From positions 1 to 5,925 of the forward strand of contig JALVEM010000006.1 in the NCBI GenBank assembly GCA_027030825.1: a stretch of 5,925 nt of DNA, read 5' to 3'. The position numbers and the translations under genes are program-made. This DNA comes from Thiohalobacter sp. (GTDB lineage: Bacteria > Pseudomonadota > Gammaproteobacteria > Thiohalobacterales > Thiohalobacteraceae). The notes under the pieces were generated by a model. It was not told the DNA's origin and did no database searches. It worked only from the letters and a program-made list of their open reading frames with translations. Shown here one piece after another: positions 5,744-5,925 of this stretch (the stretch's first letter is position 1; each line of letters starts with the position of its first letter).

Positions 5744-5764
5744 GAGTGAGGCGTGAGGAGTGAA
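5744..5764. repeat. 7-nt-period repeat (GAGTGAG type)
   Basis: Three contiguous heptamers, GAGTGAG, GCGTGAG and GAGTGAA, differ by one or two bases. The block is purine-rich on the plus strand and unrelated in sequence to the 9-nt repeats upstream. Confidence 0.6.
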
Positions 5765-5777
5765 GGGGATTGCATTC

Positions 5778-5850
5778 CGTCATTTTGGGCGAGCTTTTCT
5801 CTCTTCGTCATTCCGGGCGAGCTTTTCTAGCTTCGTCATTCCGGGCGAGC
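5778..5850. repeat. 28-bp tandem repeat, two full units and a partial third
   Basis: Units begin CGTCATTTTGGGCGAGC (5778-5805), CGTCATTCCGGGCGAGC (5806-5833) and CGTCATTCCGGGCGAGC (5834-5850). In units 1 and 2 the remaining bases are TTTTCTCTCTT and TTTTCTAGCTT. In unit 3 they are replaced by the palindromic continuation. Units 1 and 2 thus look like left halves of the palindromic element joined to a T-rich tail. Confidence 0.85.
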
Positions 5851-5871
5851 GAAGCGAGACCCGGAATCCAG
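5834..5871. repeat. Palindromic dispersed-type element with GCGAAGC centre
   Basis: ATTCCGGG (5838-5845) pairs with CCCGGAAT (5860-5867) around a 14-base loop containing GCGAAGC (5849-5855), a heptamer known to form an unusually stable DNA mini-hairpin. The flanks are CGTC on the left and CCAG on the right. The layout resembles the CGTCATTCC...GGAATCCAG intergenic repeats found dispersed in many proteobacterial genomes, as I remember them. No protein is encoded. Confidence 0.75.
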
Positions 5872-5910
5872 AAAGCACGCCTGCCTTTGCCACCGTGGTT
5901 CATTTTATTC

Positions 5911-5925
5911 CTGGATTCCGGATCG
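5911..5925. repeat. Inverted partial copy of the palindromic element, cut by window end
   Basis: CTGGATTCCGG (5911-5921) is the exact reverse complement of CCGGAATCCAG (5861-5871), 39 bp away. It is where an inverted second copy would begin, but the next bases (ATCG) already diverge from GTCTCG and the window ends. Confidence 0.6.

Larger units (their letters stand above)
5526..5925. other. Non-coding repeat-rich region after citrate synthase
   Basis: This 400-bp tail has no convincing gene. One open frame on the minus strand (5509-5811) translates the repeats into Leu/Cys/Arg/Pro runs and has no ribosome-binding site worth the name. The region contains at least four kinds of short repeat, listed separately. 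It is visibly more A-rich and less codon-like than the rest. No tRNA, transposase fragment or integrase site is recognisable. Confidence 0.7.

Noticed and set aside
5509..5811. 100-residue minus-strand open frame in the repeat region
   Set aside because: It is built from the 9-nt and 28-bp repeats and overlaps the end of citrate synthase. The Leu/Cys/Arg/Pro stretches are the usual false protein from GCAAAG-type repeats, and no ribosome-binding site is visible.
5778..5871. Possible CRISPR array from the 28-bp periodic units
   Set aside because: The units are head-to-tail with no unique spacers and the last unit changes into a palindrome, which is tandem duplication of an intergenic element.

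Overview
The window is GC-rich chromosomal DNA (about two thirds G+C by eye). It looks like a gammaproteobacterium, possibly one of the chemolithotrophic, purple-sulfur or sulfur-oxidiser-like lineages. The main evidence is gene order: argC, a membrane-anchored coiled-coil protein, a bactofilin and erpA stand in the same order that I recall around PA0662-PA0665 in Pseudomonas. The lineage below class level is a guess.

Layout. Positions 1-64 (minus strand) hold only the first 21 codons of a small membrane protein, possibly DUF4126-like. Positions 143-1438 (minus) encode a CLC-type chloride/proton antiporter with all its signature residues. A 173-bp divergent spacer separates it from argC (1612-2649, plus), which encodes N-acetyl-gamma-glutamyl-phosphate reductase of arginine biosynthesis. 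Two bases after argC comes a 264-residue protein with one N-terminal membrane helix and a long coiled coil (2652-3446). Its 3' end overlaps a bactofilin gene (3373-3798) by 74 bp. These three plus-strand genes look like one transcription unit.

erpA (3911-4273), an A-type iron-sulfur carrier, follows with its own strong sigma-70 promoter (TTGACT, 17 bp, GATAAT). A perfect 11-bp hairpin lies after erpA. Next is a 385-residue short-form citrate synthase (4368-5525) with all expected catalytic residues. Metabolically the window links arginine synthesis, Fe-S cluster delivery (aconitase, the next TCA enzyme after citrate synthase, is an Fe-S enzyme) and TCA entry. The bactofilin and its coiled-coil neighbour probably act together at the envelope or cytoskeleton.

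The last 400 bp (5526-5925) contain no credible gene. They are a nest of unrelated small repeats: two blocks with a 9-nt period, a 7-nt-period block, a 28-bp tandem repeat ending in a palindromic element, and the start of an inverted copy of that element cut by the window edge. This is the least ordinary part of the window. The rest is largely housekeeping, and I saw no defence system, CRISPR array, transposase or RNA gene.
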